Made by a program: the position numbers and the translations under genes. Shown piece after piece: positions 1-7,065 of a DNA stretch of 33,978 bases. This DNA comes from Candidatus Methanoperedens sp. Its GTDB lineage: Archaea; Halobacteriota; Methanosarcinia; Methanosarcinales; Methanoperedenaceae. How positions within the stretch are numbered: the first letter of the stretch is position 1; every line of letters begins with the position of its first letter. The notes beneath the pieces are model-generated. The model saw only the letters and a list, made by a program, of their open reading frames with translations, was not told the origin of the DNA and did not search any database. The DNA is taken from contig JAHFDG010000044.1 in NCBI GenBank assembly GCA_023249105.1, forward strand, positions 1-33,978, read 5' to 3'.

Positions 1-118
1 TTGTTATGTATATAGTTATCTACTACTATAAAACGATGTAGTCGCTGGTACTAAGGGGTTCGCTATCCCCACGGCTGAAGCCGGGGGCTTGCGCTCACCC
101 CTTAACCCCACGATTTGT
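1..118. repeat. 118-bp terminal inverted repeat, left copy
   Basis: Positions 1-118 are the exact reverse complement of 33858-33975. The repeat contains a nested fold. Outer arms TAAGGGGT (52-59) and ACCCCTTA (97-104) enclose an inner stem of CCCC-A-CGGCT (67-76) against AGCCG-G-GGG (79-87), with one A/G mismatch. A GC-rich hairpin of this kind resembles the end structures and guide-RNA scaffolds of IS200/IS605-type elements. That resemblance is from memory, and no tnpA or tnpB gene is in the window. The copy starts 14 bp beyond the stop of the copper-protein gene. It could be a dispersed repeat at which an assembly broke, a small non-autonomous element, or a replicon end. Confidence 0.9.
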
Positions 119-132
119 CAGCCCGGTAATAT

Positions 133-471
133 TCAGGTCACAATCACTTTTCCTTTCATACTTGTATGTATATGGCACTGATACTCAAATGTCCCTGTAT
201 CGTTAAATGTAAAGTTGTATGTCTGTCCCGGGCTCAATATCTCTGAACTGATATCATTTCCTATTCCGGTTACAGTGTGCTGCACGCTGTCCATGTTGGT
301 CCACGTCACCGTCGTCCCTTTTGCAATTGTTATGGTATCCGGGTTAAATGCATAACCCTTAATCTCCACAGTATTGGCGGCCGCAGGTTGGGTCTGTGTT
401 TTAGGTCCGTATGTGCAACCGCTTAGCAGTACGGCGATTATTAAAAAGCTAATAAGCCATATCTTTCCCAT
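133..471 (-). CDS. cupredoxin-domain lipoprotein (halocyanin/plastocyanin-like)
   Basis: This is a small blue-copper protein, likely a one-electron carrier on the outer face of the membrane. The 112-residue product starts at an ATG preceded by a strong ribosome-binding site (AAGGAGG). A longer frame extends upstream but lacks such a site. Residues 5-19 form a hydrophobic signal ending in a lipobox-like LLSGC (Cys19), predicting a lipid anchor. The rest is one cupredoxin domain with type 1 copper ligands visible: His65 and the C-x2-H-x2-M cluster Cys99, His102, Met105. The gene is divergent from the regulator at 683. A role in donating or accepting electrons with the cytochromes in this window is inference only. 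The fold and copper site are secure; the partner is unknown. Confidence 0.9.
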   Translation of the reverse strand: MGKIWLISFLIIAVLLSGCTYGPKTQTQPAAANTVEIKGYAFNPDTITIAKGTTVTWTNMDSVQHTVTGIGNDISSEILSPGQTYNFTFNDTGTFEYQCHIHTSMKGKVIVT

Positions 472-507
472 TTTAACCTCCTTAGAATATACATGCACAT
501 ATGCACT

Positions 508-516
508 ACTTATAAT
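508..516 (-). promoter_or_regulatory. probable TATA box for the cupredoxin gene
   Basis: Read on the minus strand this is TTATAAGTA, preceded by an A-rich stretch, about 37 bp upstream of the cupredoxin ATG. The spacing allows a short leader that includes the AAGGAGG ribosome site. Confidence 0.5.
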
Positions 517-566
517 TTTTTGCTCCGGGATTATGAGTTCTTTGGGCATAAAAGATGAAAATGTGA

Positions 567-580
567 CATGATAAATCATG
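567..580. promoter_or_regulatory. 14-bp perfect palindrome, candidate operator
   Basis: CATGAT-AA-ATCATG is a perfect palindrome in the divergent intergenic region between the cupredoxin gene and the XRE-type regulator gene. Its position between the two promoters makes it a candidate binding site for a dimeric regulator. No binding evidence can be seen from sequence alone. Confidence 0.4.
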
Positions 581-605
581 TTGTTTTAAAAATGTTGTTA
601 GAAAA

Positions 606-614
606 CTATAAATA
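606..614 (+). promoter_or_regulatory. probable TATA box for the regulator-ppsA operon
   Basis: CTATAAATA is a close match to an archaeal TATA box. Transcription would be expected to start about 25 bp downstream, near 640, leaving a leader of about 40 nt with a GGAG ribosome site before the TTG start at 683. Confidence 0.55.
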
Positions 615-643
615 TCGATGTTGTAACATATATGCTGCAAATA

Positions 644-666
644 AATGTGATATATTAATTCACATT
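644..666. promoter_or_regulatory. inverted repeat near the start of the regulator transcript, candidate autoregulatory operator
   Basis: Arms AATGTGA (644-650) and TCACATT (660-666) are separated by 9 bp. The site sits where transcription from the TATA box at 606-614 should begin and 17 bp before the regulator start codon. That placement suits a repressor blocking its own operon, which is inference from position. Confidence 0.45.
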
Positions 667-682
667 AATTTAGGAGATTTAC

Positions 683-1117
683 TTGAAAATTGTATCAAAG
701 CCTTTGCTCTATGCGCCCGAATGGCTTGTCTCATTTGGAAAAGAAGCGGCTTCCGAAATTATCCTGAATCAGGACACAGGCGAAGTGATTCGTGAATACA
801 GGACGAGATATGGTATGTCTCAGGAACAACTTGGTGCTTTGATGAACCTGCGGCGCGAATCCATTTCGCGTATTGAAAATGGAAGTGTGACGCCAACATT
901 GGGTTTTATCAAAAAATTCATTAACGCCGTATCTTTGATTGAGGCAATCCGTGTTGATAGGGCGCAGCATAAGGAAATCGATGTTCATTTTCTTGAAAGT
1001 CTGGCAAAGGAACTTGGTTTTTCCCGTGAAGAACTTACGGGAATCCTGAAAGTGGCAGTAGAAAGTTACGATAAAAAACTCATAATAATTCAAAAATCTT
1101 TAAAGGAGAAAAAATAA
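683..1117 (+). CDS. XRE/Cro-type helix-turn-helix transcriptional regulator
   Basis: This 144-residue DNA-binding protein has a Cro/CI-type helix-turn-helix at about residues 33-70, including MSQEQLGALMNLRRESISRIENG and the following helix. The N-terminal 30 residues and C-terminal 70 residues match no domain I recognise. The start is a TTG with GGAG at 673-676, giving normal spacing; no in-frame ATG gives a better start. The stop codon TAA overlaps the ATG of phosphoenolpyruvate synthase by one base (TAATG), so the two are co-transcribed and probably translationally coupled. It may therefore control entry into gluconeogenesis, and it may autoregulate through the inverted repeat at 644-666. 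The ligand is unknown. Confidence 0.85.
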   Translation: MKIVSKPLLYAPEWLVSFGKEAASEIILNQDTGEVIREYRTRYGMSQEQLGALMNLRRESISRIENGSVTPTLGFIKKFINAVSLIEAIRVDRAQHKEIDVHFLESLAKELGFSREELTGILKVAVESYDKKLIIIQKSLKEKK

Positions 1118-3396
1118 TGACAGATGAATCGGTTGTCTGGCTTGAAGAAGTTGGAAAAGAAGATATTGCGATTGTAGGTGGAAAAGGCGCAAGCCTTGGC
1201 GAGATGTTGCGCGCTGAACTCCCGGTTCCCCCGGGATTTGCCGTGACTGCGCAGGCTTTCCGGAGGTTTATTGACGAGAACAGAATAAGCGATGAACTTT
1301 TCAGCTCCCTTGAAGTGGATGTCGATGATGCCGATATTTTAAGGGATGCCGAGAAAAAAGCAAAAAAAATCGTCATGGGAGAAAAAATCCCCGCTGATAT
1401 AGAAAAGAGCATCAAGTCAAAATACCGGGAACTATGTAAAAGAGAGGGGAACGAGGTTTTCGTGGCTGTGCGTTCAAGCGCCACGGCCGAAGATTTGCCT
1501 GATGCAAGTTTCGCCGGGCAGCAGGATACCTTCCTTAATATTAGAGGAGAGCAGAACGTAATTGATGCAGTCAAGAAATGCTGGGCATCACTCTATGGCG
1601 CTCGGGCTATCTATTACAGGGTAAAACAGGGATTTGACCATAGCAAGGTCAACCTCTGCGCAGTGGTGCAGATGATGGTGGACGCTGAGAAGGCTGGTGT
1701 GATGTTCTCATCCCACCCATCAACCGGCGAGCCTATCACGATTATCGAAGGCGCATGGGGACTTGGCGAAACTGTGGTATCAGGATCGGTATCGCCTGAC
1801 TATTATGTGGTGGATAAGAAATCAAGGAACATAAAAGAGCGAAAAATCGCCACTAAAAACGTCATGCACACAAAAGACCCCAAAACCGGGAAAACCATTG
1901 ATATTCCTGTGCCTGCGGACAAGAAAAACGCAAAAGTCCTTGATGATGATGAGATATTGAAACTGGTTGAGTTCGGAGACCTCCTGGAAGAGCTGTACGG
2001 CATCCCGCAGGATATTGAGTGGGCGATAAAGAATAAGGAGATATTCATTCTCCAGTCAAGACCCATCACTACGATAAAGAAGAAAGAACCAAAGGAAAAA
2101 GCCGCAACAACCGCTATTCTTGAGGGTCTTGGCGCTTCACCTGGCATGGCATATGGCGAGGCAAAACTCGTCGTGGATGCCAGTGAACTTGGTAAAGTCA
2201 AAGATGGTGACATTCTTGTGGCCGTCATGACCACGCCAGATATGGTACCGGCAATGAAACGCGCCGCTGCTATCGTAACTGATGAAGGGGGGCTGACGTG
2301 CCATGCCGCCATAGTATCTCGTGAACTTGGCTGCCCGGCTGTTGTAGGAACGAGAAAGGCTACGGAATTATTGACAGACGGTATGAAAATAACCGTGGAC
2401 GGAGAGAAGGGACTTGTTTTCGAAGGAAAGAAAGAAGTCGCAGCACCCGTTGCGGCACAACCTGAAAAAATGGCAGTTTCGTTTGCAAAATCAAAACCCG
2501 TAACTGCAACCGAGGTTAAGGTGAATGTATCCATTCCCGAAGCTACGGCGCGGGCTGTGGAAACGCAGGCCGATGGCGTTGGCCTTCTGCGTATCGAGCA
2601 CATGATACTTGGTCTTCCCAAGCACCCTAAGCAGTACATAAAGGAAGGAAAGGCGGATGAGTATGTCAATGAACTTGTTTCGCGCGTCCAGACGGTCGTT
2701 GATGCTTTCTATCCAAAGCCAGTGTGGGTAAGAACTCTTGATGCGCCCACTGATGAATTCAGGGCGATGGAAGGCGGCGAAGGAGAGCCGATTGAGCCAA
2801 ATCCGATGCTCGGTTTCCGCGGCATAAGGCGCGACCTCATCGATACAGAACATTTCGAGCTTGAGGTAAGGGCATTCAAGGAATTAATCAAGCGCGGCTA
2901 CAACAATATTGGTATTATGATACCTCTTGTCCAGCATCCATCTGAATTACGCAGGGCAAAGGAGTTCATGCGAAATAACGGGCTTGATATTGATAAGATA
3001 GATATCGGGATAATGGTGGAAATCCCGGCCGCTGCCCTTATAATCGACCAGTTCATAGCCGAGGGGCTGGATTTCGTGAGCTTCGGCACAAACGACCTGA
3101 CGCAGTACACGCTTGCGGTGGACAGGAACAATGAGCATGTGGCACATCTTTACAATGAATTGCATCCTGCTATTATGAAGCTCATCGAGCATGTGATTAT
3201 CGAGTGCAATAAGGCTGGCGTGAAGACAAGCATCTGCGGGCAGGCGGGAAGCAATCCGAAAGTGGCGAAGAGATTAGTGGAGCTTGGGATTACGAGCATC
3301 TCCGCAAACATTGATGCTGTCGAGGCTGTGCGTGATATGGTTGCGAGGACTGAGCTGCAGTTGTTGCTGAAGGGGGCGAGGGAGAGGAAAAATTAA
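1117..3396 (+). CDS. ppsA: phosphoenolpyruvate synthase (pyruvate, water dikinase)
   Basis: This enzyme converts pyruvate, ATP and water to phosphoenolpyruvate, AMP and phosphate, the entry step of gluconeogenesis in the cytoplasm. The 759-residue length is normal for the family. The N-terminal ATP-grasp part shows GGKGASLGEM and the SSATAEDLPDASFAGQQDTF signature. The swivelling domain carries the phosphorylated histidine (His396 in GGLTCHAAIVSRE). The C-terminal TIM barrel shows GFRGIRRDL, FGTNDLTQYTLAVDRN and ICGQAGS with the proton-donor cysteine (Cys707). All catalytic residues are present. It is preceded by AAAGGAG and overlaps the upstream regulator gene by one base, so it is probably controlled by that regulator. 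Confidence 0.97.
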   Translation: MTDESVVWLEEVGKEDIAIVGGKGASLGEMLRAELPVPPGFAVTAQAFRRFIDENRISDELFSSLEVDVDDADILRDAEKKAKKIVMGEKIPADIEKSIKSKYRELCKREGNEVFVAVRSSATAEDLPDASFAGQQDTFLNIRGEQNVIDAVKKCWASLYGARAIYYRVKQGFDHSKVNLCAVVQMMVDAEKAGVMFSSHPSTGEPITIIEGAWGLGETVVSGSVSPDYYVVDKKSRNIKERKIATKNVMHTKDPKTGKTIDIPVPADKKNAKVLDDDEILKLVEFGDLLEELYGIPQDIEWAIKNKEIFILQSRPITTIKKKEPKEKAATTAILEGLGASPGMAYGEAKLVVDASELGKVKDGDILVAVMTTPDMVPAMKRAAAIVTDEGGLTCHAAIVSRELGCPAVVGTRKATELLTDGMKITVDGEKGLVFEGKKEVAAPVAAQPEKMAVSFAKSKPVTATEVKVNVSIPEATARAVETQADGVGLLRIEHMILGLPKHPKQYIKEGKADEYVNELVSRVQTVVDAFYPKPVWVRTLDAPTDEFRAMEGGEGEPIEPNPMLGFRGIRRDLIDTEHFELEVRAFKELIKRGYNNIGIMIPLVQHPSELRRAKEFMRNNGLDIDKIDIGIMVEIPAAALIIDQFIAEGLDFVSFGTNDLTQYTLAVDRNNEHVAHLYNELHPAIMKLIEHVIIECNKAGVKTSICGQAGSNPKVAKRLVELGITSISANIDAVEAVRDMVARTELQLLLKGARERKN

Positions 3397-3460
3397 TATT
3401 ATAAGTATTATAGTATTAGAATAAGACAAAAGTAGATTTTTGACCTAAATCCTGAAATTT

Positions 3461-4324
3461 ATGCAGCCAGAATGTGAAACGGATAGATTTGATGACCTCA
3501 AGAAGAATCATTATCTATTGATGGTTGAATACGTAAACACCCTAAACCAAGTATCAAAACTTCCATTTTTTGTGGATAGTTATCAAATATTAGGACTACC
3601 TAAAAAATTTCTGGATGGCATGATTCTTCCAAGGCTATTATTTAAACTTCTTACATGGAGGTTTCTTGTTAAATTTTTTGTAGAATCACATATTAAAGGA
3701 AAGCTTATTGAATTGAAAAATTCGTACATTCATATTGAACAAACCATTAGAGTAGATGAGAATTCTAACGATAAAAAAATCTGTCTTAAGCAAACTGAGG
3801 AAGAAACTGTTAATTTCGCCAATACTATCATATCGTGGCAAAGTGCAGGCTGGTTAATAAGCGCCTTAGGAGTTATCGCGGGTATTTTTGTAGCAGCGTC
3901 AAATGCCAACAATATATACGATGCAATTTTGAATTTACCATTTGAATCAATTTTTAATTTTGCTGGAATATTGGTCTTTTTCTTTTTTTTCGTCTCTTTT
4001 TCATTTGATTGCAAACGTTCACTTTTCCGTCCGGGTTCAGGTTTTATATGGGAATCTATAATGTCCCAGCAGCAAAAAGAATCAACCAGGAATTTGTATT
4101 TAATCGAAGACAGGCTATTTGATCTGCTTGGAAAGGCTAAGAATCGTGAATTTCCCATAGATATAGCTGCATTTAGTTTCTGGTTTATATTGAACGGTGG
4201 AATTTTAATTGTATGGCAATATATAAAAAATGGTCCTTTATTGTTAATCTTTATGGGAGGGGGCTTCATTTTGATAGGAATTTATGGTTTTATGAGTGGA
4301 ATAAAAGACCGCAAGTGGCGCTGA
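3461..4324 (+). CDS. four-helix membrane protein of unknown function
   Basis: I do not recognise this 287-residue protein. The first 120 residues are polar with an amphipathic stretch (about 52-76). Four membrane helices follow, at about 129-149, 163-183, 235-255 and 258-279. Between helices 2 and 3 there is a polar section of about 50 residues. The first helix pair and the last helix pair each look like a hairpin. No ribosome site is obvious before the ATG; AT-rich sequence including TTATAAGTATTATAG at 3400-3414 could hold a promoter. The gene is visibly richer in A and T than ppsA before it, which may mean a different origin. It stands alone between ppsA and the MNT/HEPN pair. Confidence 0.75.
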   Translation: MQPECETDRFDDLKKNHYLLMVEYVNTLNQVSKLPFFVDSYQILGLPKKFLDGMILPRLLFKLLTWRFLVKFFVESHIKGKLIELKNSYIHIEQTIRVDENSNDKKICLKQTEEETVNFANTIISWQSAGWLISALGVIAGIFVAASNANNIYDAILNLPFESIFNFAGILVFFFFFVSFSFDCKRSLFRPGSGFIWESIMSQQQKESTRNLYLIEDRLFDLLGKAKNREFPIDIAAFSFWFILNGGILIVWQYIKNGPLLLIFMGGGFILIGIYGFMSGIKDRKWR

Positions 4325-4444
4325 CAAGATTTAATTTTTCTGATATCCGAAATTGTTAATATAACAAAACGGCATTAAACATTTATGAAAGTCTTAAACT
4401 ATCGCCTCCTGCTCAGAAAAGAGCCTGAAGGATAGGGAGATAAC

Positions 4445-4774
4445 ATGAAAAGAACCATCAAAGACATTGAAGAAATCCTGAAAAGAGCCAAATCCATCCT
4501 TCAAAAAATCTACGGAAAAAGACTGAAAGGTGTTATCCTATACGGCTCTTATGCCCGTGGAGAAGCGGTTGAAGGCTCGGATATTGACCTGATTGTTCTT
4601 TTAGACAACATGCAAGACCCCATTGATGAATTAGAGAAATGTTCTAAGGAAATACATAAATTAGATTTCGTATATGATACGCTAATATCAATAATTCCCT
4701 TCGATTTAAAGCAATTTAATGCAAGGAAATTGCCTATCATACTCAATGCGAAGAAAGAAGGTATAACGATTTGA
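4445..4774 (+). CDS. MNT-type minimal nucleotidyltransferase
   Basis: This 109-residue protein is a minimal nucleotidyltransferase. The active-site pattern GS-x10-D-x-D is complete: Gly34-Ser35, Asp46 and Asp48 in GSYARGEAVEGSDID. In characterised MNT/HEPN systems such proteins act as antitoxins that transfer AMP groups to the HEPN partner. The start ATG follows GGGAG. The stop overlaps the TTG start of the HEPN gene by four bases, so the two are translationally coupled in the usual MNT-then-HEPN order. The pair may be a toxin-antitoxin module, or a related pair of another function, since the partner lacks the usual RNase motif. Confidence 0.88.
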   Translation: MKRTIKDIEEILKRAKSILQKIYGKRLKGVILYGSYARGEAVEGSDIDLIVLLDNMQDPIDELEKCSKEIHKLDFVYDTLISIIPFDLKQFNARKLPIILNAKKEGITI

Positions 4775-5160
4775 AGGACGAAAAAGACATCCTTGAACTT
4801 CTGACCAAAGCCCGAGAGAGCCTGAAGGCTGCTGAATTTTTAATTGAGGGGCAATTTTATGATTTCTCAGCTGGAAGGTCTTACTATGCTATGTTTTACG
4901 CCACCGAAGCGGTTCTGCTGTCTAAAAACCTGTCCTTCTCAAAACACTCAGCAGTAATCGCTGCCTTCGGAAAGGATTTTATTAAAACAAAGATTTTCAA
5001 TCAGAATATGCGAGATTCGCTTGTATCAGCTTTTGAGTTGAGACAGATGGGTGATTACGGAAGTTCTGGCTCAGTAAGCAAAGATAAAGCACAATCTCTT
5101 ATAACGCAAGCAAGAGAATTCGTAAACGTTGTTGAAGAATATTTGAAAAAAACTTCTTAA
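4771..5160 (+). CDS. HEPN-domain protein paired with MNT
   Basis: This 129-residue, mostly helical protein has the HEPN-family signature around residues 34-50 (AGRSYYAMFYATEAVLL). It starts with TTG, four bases inside the end of the nucleotidyltransferase gene. In toxin HEPN proteins an R-x4-6-H motif forms the RNase site. I do not see it here: the only histidine, in FSKHSAV, is not placed in such a motif, and the C-terminal conserved segment reads LRQMGDYGSSGSV. The protein may be an atypical HEPN, for example a COG1895-like member, without RNase activity or with a different site. The family assignment is firm; the toxin role is only possible. Confidence 0.85.
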   Translation: MKDEKDILELLTKARESLKAAEFLIEGQFYDFSAGRSYYAMFYATEAVLLSKNLSFSKHSAVIAAFGKDFIKTKIFNQNMRDSLVSAFELRQMGDYGSSGSVSKDKAQSLITQAREFVNVVEEYLKKTS

Positions 5161-5167
5161 GAATATC

Positions 5168-5479
5168 ATGAGAACCCTCACCGACCTCGACAAAAAGCTC
5201 CTCGCAAAACTCGCGCCTGAACTTGAAGGCGAAACAGGACCGGCGCCCGGGCATGATTATAAATTCATCCTGCTTCCGGTATCGCATAAATTATCAGAAT
5301 CACCTGAAGATTTCGCTAACAGGGTCAATAGGTTGACAGATGAAGAGCTAATTTACCTTGTTGAACTGATTTTAAAAGGAGAAGAGGATGTGCGCTCCTT
5401 AGCTGAAGGGGATTCGGATGCGCTTTTTGAATTAATAGGGAAGAGATTGCCGGAAAAGGCGAGGGAATTAATCAAGTAA
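5168..5479 (+). CDS. small acidic protein of unknown function
   Basis: This 103-residue protein is not recognised. It is hydrophilic, probably helical and cytoplasmic, with a conserved-looking middle (HDYKFILLPVSHKLSES) and a helical C-terminal half rich in Glu and Leu. It starts 7 bp after the HEPN gene, so it is probably read from the same transcript. Whether it belongs functionally to the MNT/HEPN pair or to the next unknown gene is unclear. No signal peptide or membrane helix is visible. Confidence 0.65.
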   Translation: MRTLTDLDKKLLAKLAPELEGETGPAPGHDYKFILLPVSHKLSESPEDFANRVNRLTDEELIYLVELILKGEEDVRSLAEGDSDALFELIGKRLPEKARELIK

Positions 5480-5519
5480 CTACAGAACTCAATATCGTTA
5501 TTTCCTGATAGAACATGAT

Positions 5520-6059
5520 GTGGGATTTACAATTGATAAGACGCCGCCAGAAGCGATTATAAGGTTTGACCCTGTTTCAAAGGAAATTAAGGTTTATAAC
5601 AGCGAGACAGGCAAAGAAGAAGGCTACTCTATCCAATATTTGAAGAAATATTTGGGCAGGGAAGAATCAGGTGAGGGTAAGGGCTGGGAACCAAGGCGAT
5701 ACACGCTTAAAGACTGTGCCGATAACTCGATGGTATTGGAGTTGAAGTACAAGAAGGAAGGAAAAGAAGCCATGGTAAAAGTCATAAGCATGCAGTATAA
5801 TGGCGGTGATATAACAGCGGCGGCAAAGAATCACGTGAGCTCTGGGTGGTCTGAAGAAAAGAACGGCGCAATAAAGGAATTGGAAGAGAAGAGTGAAGCA
5901 GAGATGCTTTTCGATGCCGCGGCTAAGTACAGCGCTAAGAAGAACCAGACAGAGATACACGTAAGGAGCGAAGGGCATGTGGAACAGGCGGAAAACAGAA
6001 CGGGCATTGCCATACTTGAACTATTGAGTGATAGGGGCAGATTAAATATCAGGTATTGA
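5520..6059 (+). CDS. hypothetical cytoplasmic protein
   Basis: This 179-residue hydrophilic protein is not recognised. The frame starts with GTG; no alternative in-frame start lies between the preceding stop and this codon, and no strong ribosome site is visible. The N-terminal half looks beta-rich (AIIRFDPVSKEIKVYNS) and the C-terminal third is charged and helical. It lies 40 bp after the previous small gene, in the same direction, so it may share its transcript. The exact start is uncertain, but the long open frame in line with its neighbours supports a real gene. Confidence 0.6.
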   Translation: MGFTIDKTPPEAIIRFDPVSKEIKVYNSETGKEEGYSIQYLKKYLGREESGEGKGWEPRRYTLKDCADNSMVLELKYKKEGKEAMVKVISMQYNGGDITAAAKNHVSSGWSEEKNGAIKELEEKSEAEMLFDAAAKYSAKKNQTEIHVRSEGHVEQAENRTGIAILELLSDRGRLNIRY

Positions 6060-6113
6060 CCTCAAAAATGCTTTGCCTTAGAAAAGATTATCTCGGTTTA
6101 ATTTAGAGTAAGT

Positions 6114-7037
6114 ATGATGTCTTATTTAAGGAAACAAATTTTAATAAGTATTATTTTAATAGTATCCGCACTTTTTATAATTCAAGCATCTTCCGCTGCC
6201 GAAGATTGTACTTCGTGCCATAAAATAAGACATGGAACAACAGGCGACAATTGTGAAAACTGTCATTATAATACTACTTTTTCAAATGGTAAACATCTGG
6301 AAAAGCCATATTCACCCGGTTTCATGCATGATAGTTTTGACTGGGAAGGGGATAATGCCAATGAAAAAGGAGCTGACAGGCTGAATGAAAGCTGTCCGGT
6401 ATGTCACGTCAAAATGCTGGAACATACATCCCCAACACTGAATGTCTGTGAAGACTGCCATGTAAAAGTAAATCCGGAGATAAGTTCCCTTGCTAATGTG
6501 CGACCGGATATCGTAAAATATATCCCGATGGTCTATTCCCATTACACAGGTTCTCCTATCAATGTGACAGACCAGTCTTCTTTAGGAAATACAAAATCTT
6601 CGTGCTTCGGGTTTGATAAAGCAAGCGGGGAAGGTTCATGTCATGGCGTGACGTTTGGAAATAAGGCAAAAGCAGGCGGCTATTTTTCATTCAATACAAA
6701 TTATACAGATACATTATTTAACGGGGGCGACCCTTACCACTGGAATGCTCCGGTGGATTACATGCCAGATTCCAGGAATTGTGTTTTCTGCCATCTCCAG
6801 GAAGATGAAAATATAAGAAAAGCATGGGGAGCTCCCAGGCCCTTGCCTTCAGATTCGCCCCATCTTAATATTGAGAATAAGGACTGCTGGAGCTGCCATG
6901 TCGAGGGGCAGTTAAAAAGTTTCCACGGAAAAGAGATTGTAAAAACAGTAAAAAAATCATATCTTACAAGCATACTTACAATTTCGTTAGTAATAACAAT
7001 ATTAATTGCACTATGGCTCTATAAGAAACAAAAATAA
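6114..7037 (+). CDS. membrane-anchored seven-heme c-type cytochrome
   Basis: This 307-residue multiheme cytochrome should face outside the membrane. An N-terminal signal or anchor (about 6-28) is followed by six canonical C-x2-C-H sites, starting CTSCH at 32, CENCH at 47, CPVCH at 94 and CEDCH at 112, with CVFCH and CWSCH further on. One long-spaced site, C164-x11-C176-H177, lies between the fourth and fifth canonical ones. A C-terminal helix (about 283-302) ending in KKQK predicts an anchor with a short positive tail inside. All seven sites correspond in order to hemes 27-33 of the giant cytochrome at 11708, including the x11 site and phrases such as FDWE, YSH and the DPPHW/DPYHW-type segment. 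It is likely a membrane-side electron relay; the partner is inferred to be the giant cytochrome. Confidence 0.92.
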   Translation: MMSYLRKQILISIILIVSALFIIQASSAAEDCTSCHKIRHGTTGDNCENCHYNTTFSNGKHLEKPYSPGFMHDSFDWEGDNANEKGADRLNESCPVCHVKMLEHTSPTLNVCEDCHVKVNPEISSLANVRPDIVKYIPMVYSHYTGSPINVTDQSSLGNTKSSCFGFDKASGEGSCHGVTFGNKAKAGGYFSFNTNYTDTLFNGGDPYHWNAPVDYMPDSRNCVFCHLQEDENIRKAWGAPRPLPSDSPHLNIENKDCWSCHVEGQLKSFHGKEIVKTVKKSYLTSILTISLVITILIALWLYKKQK

Positions 7038-7065
7038 TTATCATACGAGCATTCAAAGAGGCAAA

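Noticed and set aside
1803-2669. Long minus-strand open frames opposite ppsA, and similar frames opposite the giant cytochrome and the surface proteins
   Set aside because: They mirror strongly supported genes, have no recognisable domains and reflect codon bias of the real strand.
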